Origin: Canna indica | Lineage: Eukaryota; Streptophyta; Magnoliopsida; Zingiberales; Cannaceae | Assembly (NCBI GenBank): GCA_034359265.1 | Contig: CP136893.1 | Coordinates: forward strand, 44,341,501-44,405,500 | DNA: 64,000 nt | Reading direction: 5' to 3' | Part shown: one piece after another, positions 34,102-46,029 of the stretch | How the letters are laid out: the number at the start of each line of letters is the position of its first letter | Numbering within the stretch: the stretch's first letter is position 1 | Position numbers and translations under genes: made by a program | The notes under the pieces: generated by a model | What the model was told of the DNA's origin: nothing | Database searches by the model: none | The model's input: the letters and a program-made list of their open reading frames with translations, nothing else

Positions 34102-34362
34102 TTAGCTTAATATACAACAATAGAAGCAAAGGTAACAAATACCTATATCATCTGCTACTGACCTCCTCAGAGCATGAGTCCTCTGTGAATGGTCTCTCAG
34201 ATCCCTCAATTGCTGTCTTTGCTTTATCATTGCACAGTAATAGTTCACTGACTCAAACATGCTGGCCAAGCCGATCTTCAATCCATTTAGGGTGACTTCC
34301 TGGGTCTCCTGCATGCAATCATGAAGTTTTGCTCTCTCAATTTCCAGTTTCTTCCTGAACAC
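34102..34362 (-). pseudogene. Captured coiled-coil fragment, possibly DUF632 (NRG2-type)
   Basis: The frame FRKKLEIERAKLHDCMQETQEVTLNGLKIGLASMFESV resembles the end of plant DUF632 proteins, where a charged helix leads to a (M/V)TLN.L..GL...F motif. Residues after NYYCAMIKQRQQLRDLRDH are basic and unassigned. A good donor-like or acceptor-like AG lies at CATGCAG|GAG. The match is short and from memory, so the family is uncertain; no N-terminal DUF630 or bZIP-like region is present. Confidence 0.35.
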
Positions 34363-34711
34363 AGCTCTTTCCGGTTGTCTAAATACTCAACCCTATGGCA
34401 GACAGCAGGTTCAAAATTATTTCCGGAGAGATTCAGATCCAAGATCTTGGTCTTGACACAGGCGAAATTAGCAAAGCAGATGGGGCAAGGGGAGCTGGTG
34501 TGGACTCCCTACTGGCGTTGGCAGTGGGAGGTAGAGGCAGAGGTAGAGATGGAGGCAAAGAAGGGTTTGGAGGGGGCAGATGACCAGAGGCGAGAAGCAG
34601 CGACAGAGACCCAGCAAAGCCCGCGTAGGTCGATCACCGACACACTTGAGGACCTGGTAGCACTCCACCTCCTTGCACAAGAATCACCCCCCGATAGAGC
34701 GGGCAAGTGGA

Positions 34712-34716
<5 letters not shown>

Positions 34717-34766
<50 letters not shown>

Positions 34767-34782
34767 AGAGAGAGAGAGAGGC
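34717..34782. repeat. (GA)n microsatellite
   Basis: Roughly 30 GA units with one CTAGAG interruption. Long arginine-glutamate or leucine-serine frames across it are artefacts. Confidence 0.9.
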
Positions 34783-34969
34783 GACTGATCGCGAGGGGCC
34801 GCCTCATTTCGGTGTACCAAGAAATTTTTCGGTACACCAAAATGGATAGTTATCATGTCTCGAACTCAGTTGGTATCCTGTCCCAGGGCCTATTTTGCAA
34901 AATAAACAGGGAACATTAGCCGGTGTCATGTCTAGTCCCTCATCTTTTTGCAAAACAAACGGACCCCTA

Positions 34970-35239
34970 ATTTGTTTTCCAACTAGTGTAAAAAGTTTCA
35001 TCTAAACCTAATTTATAATTTTGGCAAAATTAAATTACACATTAGGTATGAACTAATTTTTGCTACATAATTTAAAATATATATGATTATCACCTCAGTA
35101 GTTTACTAGGTAAGTTAAGTATGAAATAGAACATTTCTTATGGGTTAATGTGCCTTTTTAAACTTATTTTTAATAATACTTTATATCTAAACTTTATTAG
35201 TATACTATTAATTATTTTAATAATGAAATTAAAAAGAGT
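34970..35239. other. AT-rich spacer
   Basis: No gene or repeat termini seen. Confidence 0.4.
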
Positions 35240-35430
35240 AAAATACTAAAAAAAAAATGAACTTTGAATATTTTTCTATTTTTAACACAAACTTTTTCTG
35301 TTAGCAAGGAAATACACCAACTTTCATTCTGTTACCCCGTTTAGCACGCACCATCATTTTTGACGATTTTGGCTAATGTGTCACTTAATGAAGAATACAT
35401 GGCAAATATTTGTCCTACATGATAAATATT
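35240..35430. repeat. Terminal inverted repeat, left, of the GALS Pack-MULE
   Basis: Inverted partner of 38860-39050. Both carry the adjacent CCCCGTTTAGCACG and TTTTTGACGATTTTGG blocks. Confidence 0.8.
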
Positions 35431-35488
35431 TAATCTAAAAAGGACAAATTGATAATTTTACATGATAATGATGACGTGGTCATTCTTC

Positions 35489-35665
35489 TCAAAGACGGTA
35501 GTTGAGGAGCTCGTCGTCGCCACCGGGGAGGAGCTCGTTGTCGTCACCATTGGGTAGGAGCTCATTGTCGTCACCGGAGGAGCTCATTGTTGTCGTCGCC
35601 GAGTAGGAGCTCATCGTTGTTTCTGGGGAGGAGCTCGCCGTCGTCGTCGCCGGGGAGGAGCTATT
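35489..35665. repeat. Minisatellite of GGGGAGGAGCTCGTCGTCGTC-like units
   Basis: Six or so imperfect copies, about 25-30 bp each, of GAGGAGCTCGTCGTCGTC(G/A)CCGGG. They follow the GALS C-terminal coding piece on the minus strand and replace its expected end. Confidence 0.75.
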
Positions 35666-35669
35666 TGTT

Positions 35670-36307
35670 GTCGTGGTAGTTGAAGTACTTGATCCTACTA
35701 TTAGTCTTGTGCGTGCTCTGGCCACCGATGTTTTGCGACATGTGCACCCCCATCGCGAAGGCATGCCGCGGCTCGATCGCGTACTTCTAGTCCCGCATTA
35801 TGCCTCTCTTCACATCCCTGTACACCAGCTTCTCGATGCCCCACATCTTGAGATTGTCATTGAGAAGCCGAGTCATTTGGTCGAACAATTAGTGTGCAAT
35901 TGAAATGATCAAACATTCCACATGAAACAAACAATTCGAATCGACCTTTAATTTTGTTTGTTTGTTCATATCTTGAATGATAAGAACTGTGGATTGAACA
36001 ATGTAGATATCTTCTACAACTATGGTAGCTCAATCAAGGTACACTGGAAGCTAAAGAACAGAGCTAGAGAAAGCTTACCTTGGAGTCTTGCCGTAATCGA
36101 TGGATCGATAGAGCTTGCTCGACATTGGCATCTGCTCGATGGTGAACTATGAGAAGACGGAGAGCAAGGCGAGCACCGAATTGAGGTAGATGAACTCGTC
36201 AACATCTAATAAGAAGATCCACTTGGCCATGAACTTGTACCTGTGCAGGCAATCATTCACCACCAAGAACTGGTTATGGTAGTACTTGTCGAACCTTTCT
36301 TGCTCCC
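35670..36307 (-). pseudogene. Galactan beta-1,4-galactosyltransferase (GALS, GT92) C-terminal fragment
   Basis: GALS enzymes sit in the Golgi and add beta-1,4-galactose to pectic side chains. On the minus strand 36307-36083 reads QERFDKYYHNQFLVVNDCLHRYKF and MAKWIFLLDVDEFIYL, with the DVDE metal-binding motif, then FTIEQMPMSSKLYRSIDYGKT to a donor AG|GTAAGC. After an intron, 35892-35670 reads DQMTRLLNDNLKMWGIEKLV, YRDVKRGIMRD, HAFAMGVHMSQNIGG and HKTNSRIKYFNYHDN. Stops lie at 36147-36149 (before FTIEQ) and 35787-35789 (after IMRD). The retained intron shows genomic capture. The middle of the enzyme, about 60 residues before QERFD, is missing at the LTR junction. Confidence 0.85.
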
Positions 36308-38490
36308 TGTAATATCCTAGATATTATTCTAATTTCCTATTATTTGTTTTGTGTTGCCAGCCTAGTGGGCTAGTTCAAGGTCGAGCCGAGTTGACTCATG
36401 GTCCAGTGCGAGCTTGAGAGCTCGGGTAAGTTGATCCGTGGATTTTATATTTTATGTGCTTAATTTATTAAATTGTATTGCATGTGTGTGCATTTGATTG
36501 ATGCTTGTATTTAGCATGGGGATAGTTTGGGTTGAGGAGTTAGCGGGTTGGATCCGTGCTTGAGGCAGATGCGGGTTAGAAAGGGGTTAGGGTTTGGATG
36601 AGGTTTGGGAGGGGATTATAAATTCCCCACCCTAGGCCTAGGCGGCTCCTTGTTGGAGCCGCACAAGCCGCCGAGAGAGAGAGAGAGAGGAGCTGCCAAG
36701 TCGCCGCCCCTCTCCCCCTCTCTCTTGGGAGCCAAGCCGCCAGAAGCCGATTCATTCCCCCCCTCCTTCCTTTGTGAAGCCGAGCCGAGGGAGAGAGAGG
36801 AGCCGCAAGCCGCCGCCCCTCTTCCCCCCCTCTTCCTTCCTTTCCCTTGGAAGCCAAGCCGCCGCCCCTCTTCCCCCCCTCTTCCTTCCTTTCCCTTGGA
36901 AGCCAAGCCGCTGCCCCCTTTCCTTTAACGAGCTGAGCCACCGCCGCCGCTTGATTGAGGCCGGATTCGGAAGATGCCGATCGGAAAAATTCTCTTTTTC
37001 TTCTTCCAAATCAGGTGAGTGGTTTACCTCTCCTTGTCTTGGGTTTCTTTCATGTTTCTTGAGCCGATCTTGAAGATTGGCGCGTTTCTTGTCAGGTTTT
37101 CCTTCGATTCTCAAGTTCTTGTTGATTTCTCTTGTTGCCGTGAAAGAGGGGGCCGAATACCTCCCCCCTAAGGGGCTCGGCAGCCCTAGGACTACCCTAG
37201 GGTCACTCTCAAGGTGTTCGATGAAATGCCTAAGAGAAGTTCTTGATGGTTTTTGAGATATAGGCTTTAGATTAATTATTTTAATTAAGTTCCTATGATG
37301 CCAATGCATGATTGTTATCTAGATATAAAATTTCAGCATATGAATCTATGTTTTGCATGTGAAAAGATTAAATCTTGATGTCATGTATGTTCATGTTAAT
37401 TTGGGGTTCTTGGTTTTGAAGCTTGAATCTTAATTTAAAGATGATGTGGATGTATGCTAAATCTTGATTAGGAATTATGATTTAATTTTTGTATGATTTA
37501 TCTTGATGTTATAAATCTGGTGTGGTGGTAATTTAAGATTTAATTACTGTAATATTCAGATTAATTACCTTGACATGCTGAAAACTCAAACTTGCTGAAA
37601 TTTCATGATGAAATTGTTAACTCAAGGCTGATTTATAATCTCTGTTGTGATGCGTATAGTTTACTGAACATAGTTGTGTAACCTTTCATTTTAATCAGAA
37701 AATATAGTCTGGAACCATATGACACACTTTGGAAATCGGATTCGGCTTGGGTGCACCAGTTTTGGCGCAACAGTAAACTAAAAATAAAACCCTTAAAACA
37801 AAACCCTAATTTCGGCAATGGAAATTTTAATTATAGAATTAAAATTCAAGGGGCAGCATAATCTGTTAAGAACCAACAAAATAATTTATCTCCATAGAAT
37901 AAAACCTTATGGGTTGACGATATTACGGGTCTAGGGCATCGAGATCGGGCATAGAGTGTTGCGGCGTTTTTCATTAAAGACACCCCTAAGACATCGTAGG
38001 ATACACTTGACTTAGGTCATGTGATTTATTGCCTTAGGGCATGGATGGGTTGAGGCCTGTTGTTCTTCACTGCTAAGTGAATAAGTTTGCCTTTGAGCAT
38101 GGGATGGCCAGATGGCTTGTTAGCTATCCATATCACTTGTTGCATTATCCCTATGTGAGACAAGTGCATTTATTCATATATCATTGTGATTAGTTTTTAT
38201 AGTGGGGATTGATAGAACCGCTCACTGAGTTCCTTTGAACTCACCCGTTGTTTATTTCTATTTTTTTTGCAGAGCCTAACCAGTGAGGTGGGTTGGAGCA
38301 CTTGGCGCGACTGGAGGGCGGAGGAGCCACATTGATCTCATAGCAGTCCTAGTTAAAGGGCGTAGTCAAGTGTTTGGTAGATTCGTCATGCACTTGTGTT
38401 TTAGTATTTTGGAATTGTAGTCTCTTGGGGATATTCATGTCTTTCATTCAGATTTCATTTGTTAAAGTAAACTGTTAAACTTTGATTCAG
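36308..38490 (+). mobile_element. Solo-like LTR (2.2 kb) inserted in the GALS Pack-MULE
   Basis: Starts TGTAATATCCTAGATATTA at 36308, the same start as the minus-strand LTR ending at 1295. It has a GGGGATTATAAA TATA-like box near 36611, GGAGCC/CTCTCC low-complexity blocks (36650-36950), a donor-like ATCAGGTGAGTGG near 37010, the inverted GAGTTCCTTTGAACTC (38228) and a TTTTTTTGCAGAGCC acceptor-like site (38264). It ends near TTTGATTCA at 38490. No internal retrotransposon sequence or matching target duplication was found; the left 5-mer is CTCCC. Confidence 0.75.
36640..36945. repeat. Duplicated CCGCCCCTCTTCCCCCCCTCTTCC block within the LTR
   Basis: GGAAGCCAAGCCGCCGCCCCTC and CTTCCCCCCCTCTTCC recur about 48 bp apart (36811-36907), among other GGAGCC units. 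All long frames here in both strands are low-complexity artefacts. Confidence 0.7.
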
Positions 38491-38812
38491 TATAGGTAGT
38501 CGTATTTGGGCGGCGCCGTGAACATCAACGCGTTCACGCTCCCAGGCTCCTCCTCGAGGGCCACAAATTGCTCCACCGCCTGCACCTCCCGATCGACGCC
38601 ACCGCCCGTATTCCCATGGATCACAAGTCGTCCACCGGAGCCGTCAAGGCCGATGGCGGCCAGGAAGGTGCAATTAACCATGACAATGGTGTAGACGCGG
38701 CCGTACAATCGCCGCCATGAGGGATCTTGTACCCAGTCGGGAAGGATCTTGTACCCGGAGGCGAGCCCGACGATGGCGAAGTTGTTGGGCCCCCGCGGTA
38801 GGCTCCCTAGTG
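38482..38812 (-). pseudogene. GALS (GT92) N-terminal fragment
   Basis: Upstream part of the same captured galactan synthase gene. It is in frame from 38812: SLPRGPNNFAIVGLASGYKI, LPDW, YGRVYTIVMVNCTF, GGRLVIHGN, FVALEEEPGSVNALMFTAPP, ending KYDYLY at 38484 next to the LTR. GALS family members continue YLYCGS, so the insertion or an adjacent deletion removed the following segment up to QERFD. The upstream signal-anchor and stem are not present; CACTAG before GGAGCC may be an old acceptor or the capture edge. Confidence 0.85.
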
Positions 38813-38859
38813 ATAATCAATATTTTAGTCAATAATAGAGTGTACGTGGCATTATTTAT

Positions 38860-39050
38860 CCTTCATGGCTTCATTCAAGGATAAATATTTGCCACATATT
38901 CTCCGTTAAGTGGCACATCATCCAAAATCGTCAAAAATGACGGTTCGTGCTAAACGGGGTAACGGAAGTTGGTGTATTTCCTTACTAACGAAAAAAGTTT
39001 GGGTTAAAAATAAGAAAATGTCTAAAGTGGCTCTTGAGATTTTTTTTTTT
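38860..39050. repeat. Terminal inverted repeat, right, of the GALS Pack-MULE
   Basis: Partner of 35240-35430; ends near the T-run at 39040-39052. Confidence 0.8.
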
Positions 39051-39118
39051 AAATTTTTTTTTTTAGTCTATTGGAAATTCTTGTAATGGACTTGTAATCT
39101 ATAATCTAGCCTTCAATT

Positions 39119-40726
39119 CTTGTAATATAGCCTCCAAATCTTGTAGTGGCCGCCTACTGGAAATTTTTATTTCCTTTTTCAAGTGGTTGGTCGATCACTG
39201 CGGTCCTCATGTTAAGTTTGCCGTGGTGCAGGTCCATTGTAATTGAATGAAGTTTGATGCAAAAATAAAATTTGGTGTTGTAATTGAATGAATTTGATGC
39301 TGCCTGCTACTAAGAGGGAAGGGTTGGAAAACTTTGCTTAATTATATAGAATATAGATATGTATATTTTTAGTTAATTGAATGGTAAATAGCCTTGATAA
39401 ATGGATCTTACGCTTGTGTTAGTTAGATGTGGCTTAGCTGTAGAATATAGATATATATATGTTTAAGTTAATTGGATGGTAAATTGCCTTGAAGTTAAAT
39501 CAGAATGTTAGTAGTTAATACTTTATGTTATCAAATATATGGGTGAACTTTAATTTGATTTAAGGAGAAAGAAGTTTAGATGGCAGCCTTAAAGTCAATT
39601 AAGATAGTTTCTTATTAAATGTAAACTTATGGTGGCTTATGCAATTATTTTCAACTGCTGTTATGCATTTACATATTGTGCTAGTATGAATTGGGATGTT
39701 TGCAGATATGTTTAACTACAGTATCTAGAATACTTGTGTAGCTATGTTCTATTACTAAATCTGTATTTGGTACCATTTAATTTGAACGAACTGGCTGGAT
39801 TTAGTGTGTGTATACATTGTTGGTGTGTTCAACATATGTAATGTACCTATGTTTTTGGATGGAATGGGGGTGTGGTTGGGCGGATTGGTGGAGGAGGTGT
39901 GGGCCGGGAAGCTCGTCAGCAAGCCATACTGACGACCGACCCGAAGTGGCACTGGTTGGAGGGTTTTCCCAACCAATTGGGGTTATCGAGGCTAGAGGGC
40001 TTGCCTAGCTCGGGAACCATGGGCGGGAAGCTCACTGGGCATGTTCTAGTGACCGACTCGTATTAACTGAAATATGCTTGCGTGAATATGTGATTTTTGT
40101 TCTATAATGGGTTATATATGGACTGCTTTGGTTTTACATAGACAAAAGATTCAATTCTGAATTAAGAACTTATTCATTGTACTGCAGAAGTTATATTTTA
40201 TGTGGTCATTATACTGTTGTATAACTGTTAACTGTGGATAGGGGTGGGCTCAGGATCGAACCACTCATTAAGTCCAATGTGGACTTACCTTTTGTATTCT
40301 TGTTTTTTTTTTACAGCACCAGGTCAGAACCAATAGTAACACTGGAGTGTTTGAGTAGCGCAGCTGGGAGCAGCAGGTTCAGGGTTGACCTCGTGACAAG
40401 TCGAAGTTAGAGTTAGGGTAGTGGTCAGGTTTAAAGAGAGTCCTCTACCGAGACTTATTGTTTCTTTATTCCATTTATTGTTTCAAACATTCTTTAAACC
40501 TTGTTTCGGTTGAACATTCATGTTTTCGTGTTTTATTTAACAAATGATGAAATTGTTTTGTTTTACAACCTTTTGTTAGTGGTTGGAGTTTGAAGTAAAA
40601 AGTTTGATTTATTTCTGTGGTTTGTGAGTAGATTGTTTTATCTCTGTGGTTTGTTATTTGAGTTAGGCTTCGGGGTATGCTTGTATACCCTGGCCGATCA
40701 CACCATTGTGGAATTGAGGTGTGACA
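39119..40726 (+). mobile_element. Tekay-type LTR, plus orientation (start approximate)
   Basis: Ends TTGAGGTGTGACA at 40726, complementary to the TGTCACACCTCAACTC that opens the LTR at 54667. Inside are CCGGGAAGCTCGTCAGC and GGGCGGGAAGCTCACTGGGC (39895-40040), which match in inverted orientation the 43640-43720 part of the LTR at 42960-46029. The TTTTTTTTTACAGCACC acceptor-like site at 40306-40322 also fits the family. A start at TGTAATATAGCC (39119) is a guess, because the flanking 5-mers ATTCT and AAAAT do not match. Confidence 0.55.
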
Positions 40727-42367
<1,641 letters not shown>

Positions 42368-42372
42368 CACGT
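42368..42372. other. Target duplication CACGT, left
   Basis: Identical to 58302-58306. It marks a single insertion event for the whole 42373-58301 element. Confidence 0.9.
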
Positions 42373-42959
42373 TGTCATGCCCCAACTCGGGGTCGCGTGA
42401 CCGGCCAGGGTAAGTGTCAATACTCCGAAGCTTACCACATGCACTTAACCAATCATAAACAAACAACACTGAACCATCGAAAAATCCTGAAATAAACAGC
42501 GACCAAACTTTATTAATTTCAAATAGTTTTAAGTTTGTAGAAACAAATCAGTTTTTCAAATAATAGTTCAAGTTTAAAACCGTAAATGTTTTTACAAACG
42601 ACCACTCAGTGTATGACCATCAAACCTAAATAACACGACTATGACTATATGGACGCCTGCTACGAGATCTGTGCCTCCACTTGCACTCCAACTGCGCCAT
42701 GCCACCAGGCCGTACCTCACGGGTCGGGCTTCGCAAAACAATAATAAACAAATCGTGAGTCCACGAGGAACTCAGTGAGCAATTCTCTCGAATCTCCACT
42801 TAAATTCCGGTTAAGGTAACATATACAACAGTATGGTACAGTCAAGGAATTTAAGCTAAACAACATGTCAAGTCACCAAAGTGATTGAACCGGCCTCCAT
42901 GGCCCTTACCAACTCATACCATTCGGCCACTATGGGCCTATTCATGTGGGGGGGGGGGG

Positions 42960-45900
42960 TGTCACGCCCCAAAATCCAGGGTCACGTGACCGGCCAGAAT
43001 ACATGTCCGTACTCCGAAGCCTACCAACCCATGCATACCAATGCAGAATAGAAATGATAACCATGCAAACACTAAATGAATCAAGTGAATGTATAGTTCT
43101 AACAGAACGTCACAACGAGTACAACTTCAAGTCTACAACCAAAATGAAAGACAATGCATAATAATTCCTGGGACTCGACTATGACTACTCGCCACAAGAC
43201 CTGCTGCCTGAGCTTGTCACCCTCAGCCGCGCCACGTAGGTACATCAATACCTCTACTGATCTGCAATGGTAAGAAAACACAAACAGAAGAGTGTGAGTT
43301 CATAAGAACTCAGTGAGTGACTCATCCCCGAGCCCTCTCTAAGTCATCACATATAATCATAATCGGGTTATAATCCATATTAACATAACAACCCAGATAA
43401 ATAATTTATCTGTAACATATACTCATGAGCAGTAGTAAATAAGTATAACCATTAGTTCACAGGAGATATGAATACTAATATGCATAACCAACCATTTCAA
43501 ACAAGCCACCCTGATCAGTCGTCAGTGTGGCTGGCTGACTAGCTTCCTGGTCCAAGGACCGTCGGTCCAATACCCAGGGACCCATCGGTCCAATAATCCA
43601 GGGACCCGTCGGTCCTACGAGTCGGTCACTGAGCACTACTCTGTCTCAGCGAGCTTCCCGCCCATGCCACTCCGGGTCAGTCATCAGTGTGGTGGCTGAC
43701 GAGCTTCCCGGTCCAGAATAATCCAACAAGCACAACCATGCCCCAAGAAAATTTCTAGGACTATTAGAGTATTTGCCAACAACCTCAGGTATGCGCGTGT
43801 GCACCCCCATCCCGACCCTTCCTCGGGCTCCAATCTCTCGACTATATACTCTACCATCTCGATCATTTTTGACCAACCATTGATACCTTATTTAGCACAA
43901 CAATAAGAGTTGGGCAAATTCCAGATTTTAACTTGGCGGCTACTATTCGAAATTTCAGCATACTAGGATAAAATTTCAAAATATAAAAGTAGCTCTAGTA
44001 GGCTACATTTTTAGCATGCAATATAACTATTATTCTACTTTTCCCACACTACATTAAGGTCCAAGAAGTATGCCTTAAAATCATTCTTAAGGTTTCTAAC
44101 ATGTTGCAGAAGTTAGTGGGAATAGAGGCAACCTAGCAAGTCAAATAGTTGAAATATAATTTATGTGGCCCCACTTTCTATGACATAGATGATAGAAAAA
44201 TATAGACAGAATGAGAGAACAAGGTGGTTCATTCTTTCTGTTGCTGGATGAATATCCATTATATTGTCATGAAATTTAATTGAAGAGCAAGGTTAACTTA
44301 GATTGCAAAAAAAATAGGAATTTGAATTAAATGGAGAACAGTTCCCTTATATAGAAGAACCCTTATAATTAATGGGACAAACATGATCCTCAATGTATTC
44401 TGCAACATCAAATTTATTGAAAAGTCTTCTAAGTACTATAACTTAACATGGTGCCAAAGTCACTGTATAAGGATGTTAAAGCAAAATATCCTTGCATGAG
44501 ATAAAGATCTTTATATAGGAGAAAATGTTAGGATATTGGAAGGTCTTTGTTCCATGTGAACACGATCAGTACAGCAACAACCAAAAAGAGCTCGTCAAGC
44601 ATGGAGGGAGCATCTACTTCAGTCGATGTGTAAATTATTTCTCACCTCTCAAGCAAGAAAATTTTGATGATGAAGAGATTACCATAAAGAGGATTTCTTA
44701 AGGACAGTTTCAAAAGGTACATCCAACTACATATGCATATAGAGATTTAAACAACATCTCACATATAATATATAGTTGCAATAGAAATATGTTGATATGG
44801 ACACAACATAAGGAATTACTCCTTTAATTACTCTTATCTAGTTACCTATCCAGTAAGCGTAGGAATAGGTAAGAAAGTTATATATGTTTAGAGTTTAAAA
44901 GAAATAACCTAAAAGGATATAAATGTAAGAGAGAATACATCAAATAGAATAACCTAATTTATTTCCAGTTACATATATCTTCTTTATTTTCCTATTTGTT
45001 TCTTCCTTTTTTTCTCAATCACTCTATCTCTATCTAAGTCTATGTACCTTTTCTTCCTCTATATCATTCTATCTACTATAGTGTCTAAGGTTGTGCACAA
45101 TCTGTGCTCATAACATATGCAGAGCGACTTCCTAAATCATTTAGAAGAGCACACAGCCTAAATATTGACCATATAATCATTATGGACAAACCATAAGTCC
45201 AGGAGATTAATGAAATTTTGCATTAATCAATAAGTCAATTCCAACCATCCTGCTTCTCTCAACGTTCCTCCCCAAACTCTAGGAAATATGAACACATATC
45301 ACTTGGCTTTGGAAAAAATGAGAAAACTCACAAGGAAATAAAATGATCAACTGTAAATAAACAATGCAAAGTTGAAAACACAATCTTTTTTTGAGAAGAG
45401 CAAACATGTAGAAACGGTACAAAAATTACACTAATGCGCATAGAGACACACCAAATCTCATCACCACTACACCAAGCAGGAAGATTTCAACATCAATTTC
45501 ATGCTGGAAAGAAACAATTCAGAATTTAACTGGGGCTGAGATTTGGGAAAATCCTATAGGAAAGGTTTCAAGTCACTCACTTTAGGAAGAAGACGAGGAG
45601 GAAGATAACGCTCTACAGCCTCGCGGCGATAATCCCCGACGGCATCGATCACCGGCCACCACCAAGCATCAACTCTTTTTTTCCCACCCATCGCCTAGGG
45701 ATTGTGCGGTTCCTGGTTGGACCCGTACAGTCCCTAGTTTAATATCTATTTTTATTTCACATTACCTTTTTGCCCCTCTTGACTTAAGTGAGCCAAAACC
45801 AACCTATACTCGTCCGGATCAAGTTTTGTTTGAACCTACGAATTCGGCTCGAACTCTACTTGAACCCAACCTTTCAACTCGACTTAAATAAAATAATTTT

Positions 45901-46029
45901 CCTCACGCATAAGGGTCATCCTTTTAGTCGCGCCCTCCCACTATTTACTTGGCCCGCTCCGACGCAGATCCCGACTTTCTCGCTGAAGCCAAAATAAAAT
46001 TAATAAATTTATTTTTTGCGGGTATTACA
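42960..46029 (-). mobile_element. LTR nested in the 3' LTR (GGGGG target)
   Basis: Starts TGTCACGCCCCAAAATCCAG and ends GGGTATTACA in plus reading, i.e. TGTAATACCC to GGGGCGTGACA on the minus strand. It is inserted in a run of G with GGGGG on both sides (42955-42959, 46030-46034). The rest of the host LTR resumes at once. It holds no coding region, so it is a solo LTR or LTR pair reduced to one. At 3.07 kb it is longer than expected, which the possible copia LTR at 44526-45115 would account for. Confidence 0.8.
44526..45115 (+). mobile_element. Possible copia solo LTR inside the nested LTR
   Basis: Begins TGTTAGGATATTGGAAGG and ends GTGCTCATAACA, the TGTTA...TAACA style of many copia LTRs, with CTATCTCTATCTAAG-like and promoter-like AT sequence inside. 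Its 590 bp roughly explain the excess length of the surrounding LTR. The flanking 5-mers GAAAA and TATGC do not match, so this is tentative. Confidence 0.4.

Larger units (their letters stand above)
33089..34966. mobile_element. Harbinger-like non-autonomous element, 1.9 kb
   Basis: Left end GAGCATGTTTGGTTCGC and complement of the right end GGGTCCGTTTGTTTTGC match at 11 of 17 positions. The target duplication CTA lies on both sides (33086-33088 and 34967-34969), as used by PIF/Harbinger elements. Inside near the left end AGACACCAGACAAGGACAAGG and the mirrored GGTGTCATGTCTAGTCCCTCAT near the right end add partial inverted similarity. No Harbinger transposase is seen. It contains a possible captured exon at 34102-34362 and a GA repeat. 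Confidence 0.6.
35240..39050. mobile_element. Pack-MULE carrying a galactan synthase (GALS/GT92) fragment, split by an LTR
   Basis: Sequences at 35240-35430 and 38860-39050 are inverted copies of each other over about 180 bp. Shared blocks include GTTAG.AAGGAAATACACCAACTT, GTTACCCCGTTTAGCACG, CATTTTTGACGATTTTGG and ATGGCAAATATTT. Long inverted repeats around a cellular gene fragment are the mark of a Pack-MULE. Without the inserted LTR (36308-38490) it is about 1.6 kb. No 9-bp target duplication could be fixed because the outermost bases are poly-A/T. Confidence 0.8.

Noticed and set aside
34600..34920. Several overlapping frames rich in Arg-Glu or Leu-Ser
   Set aside because: They cross the GA microsatellite; length reflects the repeat, not coding.
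36576..37309. Long proline/serine or glycine/arginine frames on both strands
   Set aside because: They arise from GGAGCC and CTCTTCC low-complexity blocks of an LTR, with no family motif; the same LTR at 461-1295 gives similar false frames.
39755..40066. Frames around the GGGAAGCTC repeats
   Set aside because: The sequence matches an inverted part of the LTR at 42960-46029, so it is LTR and not a gene.
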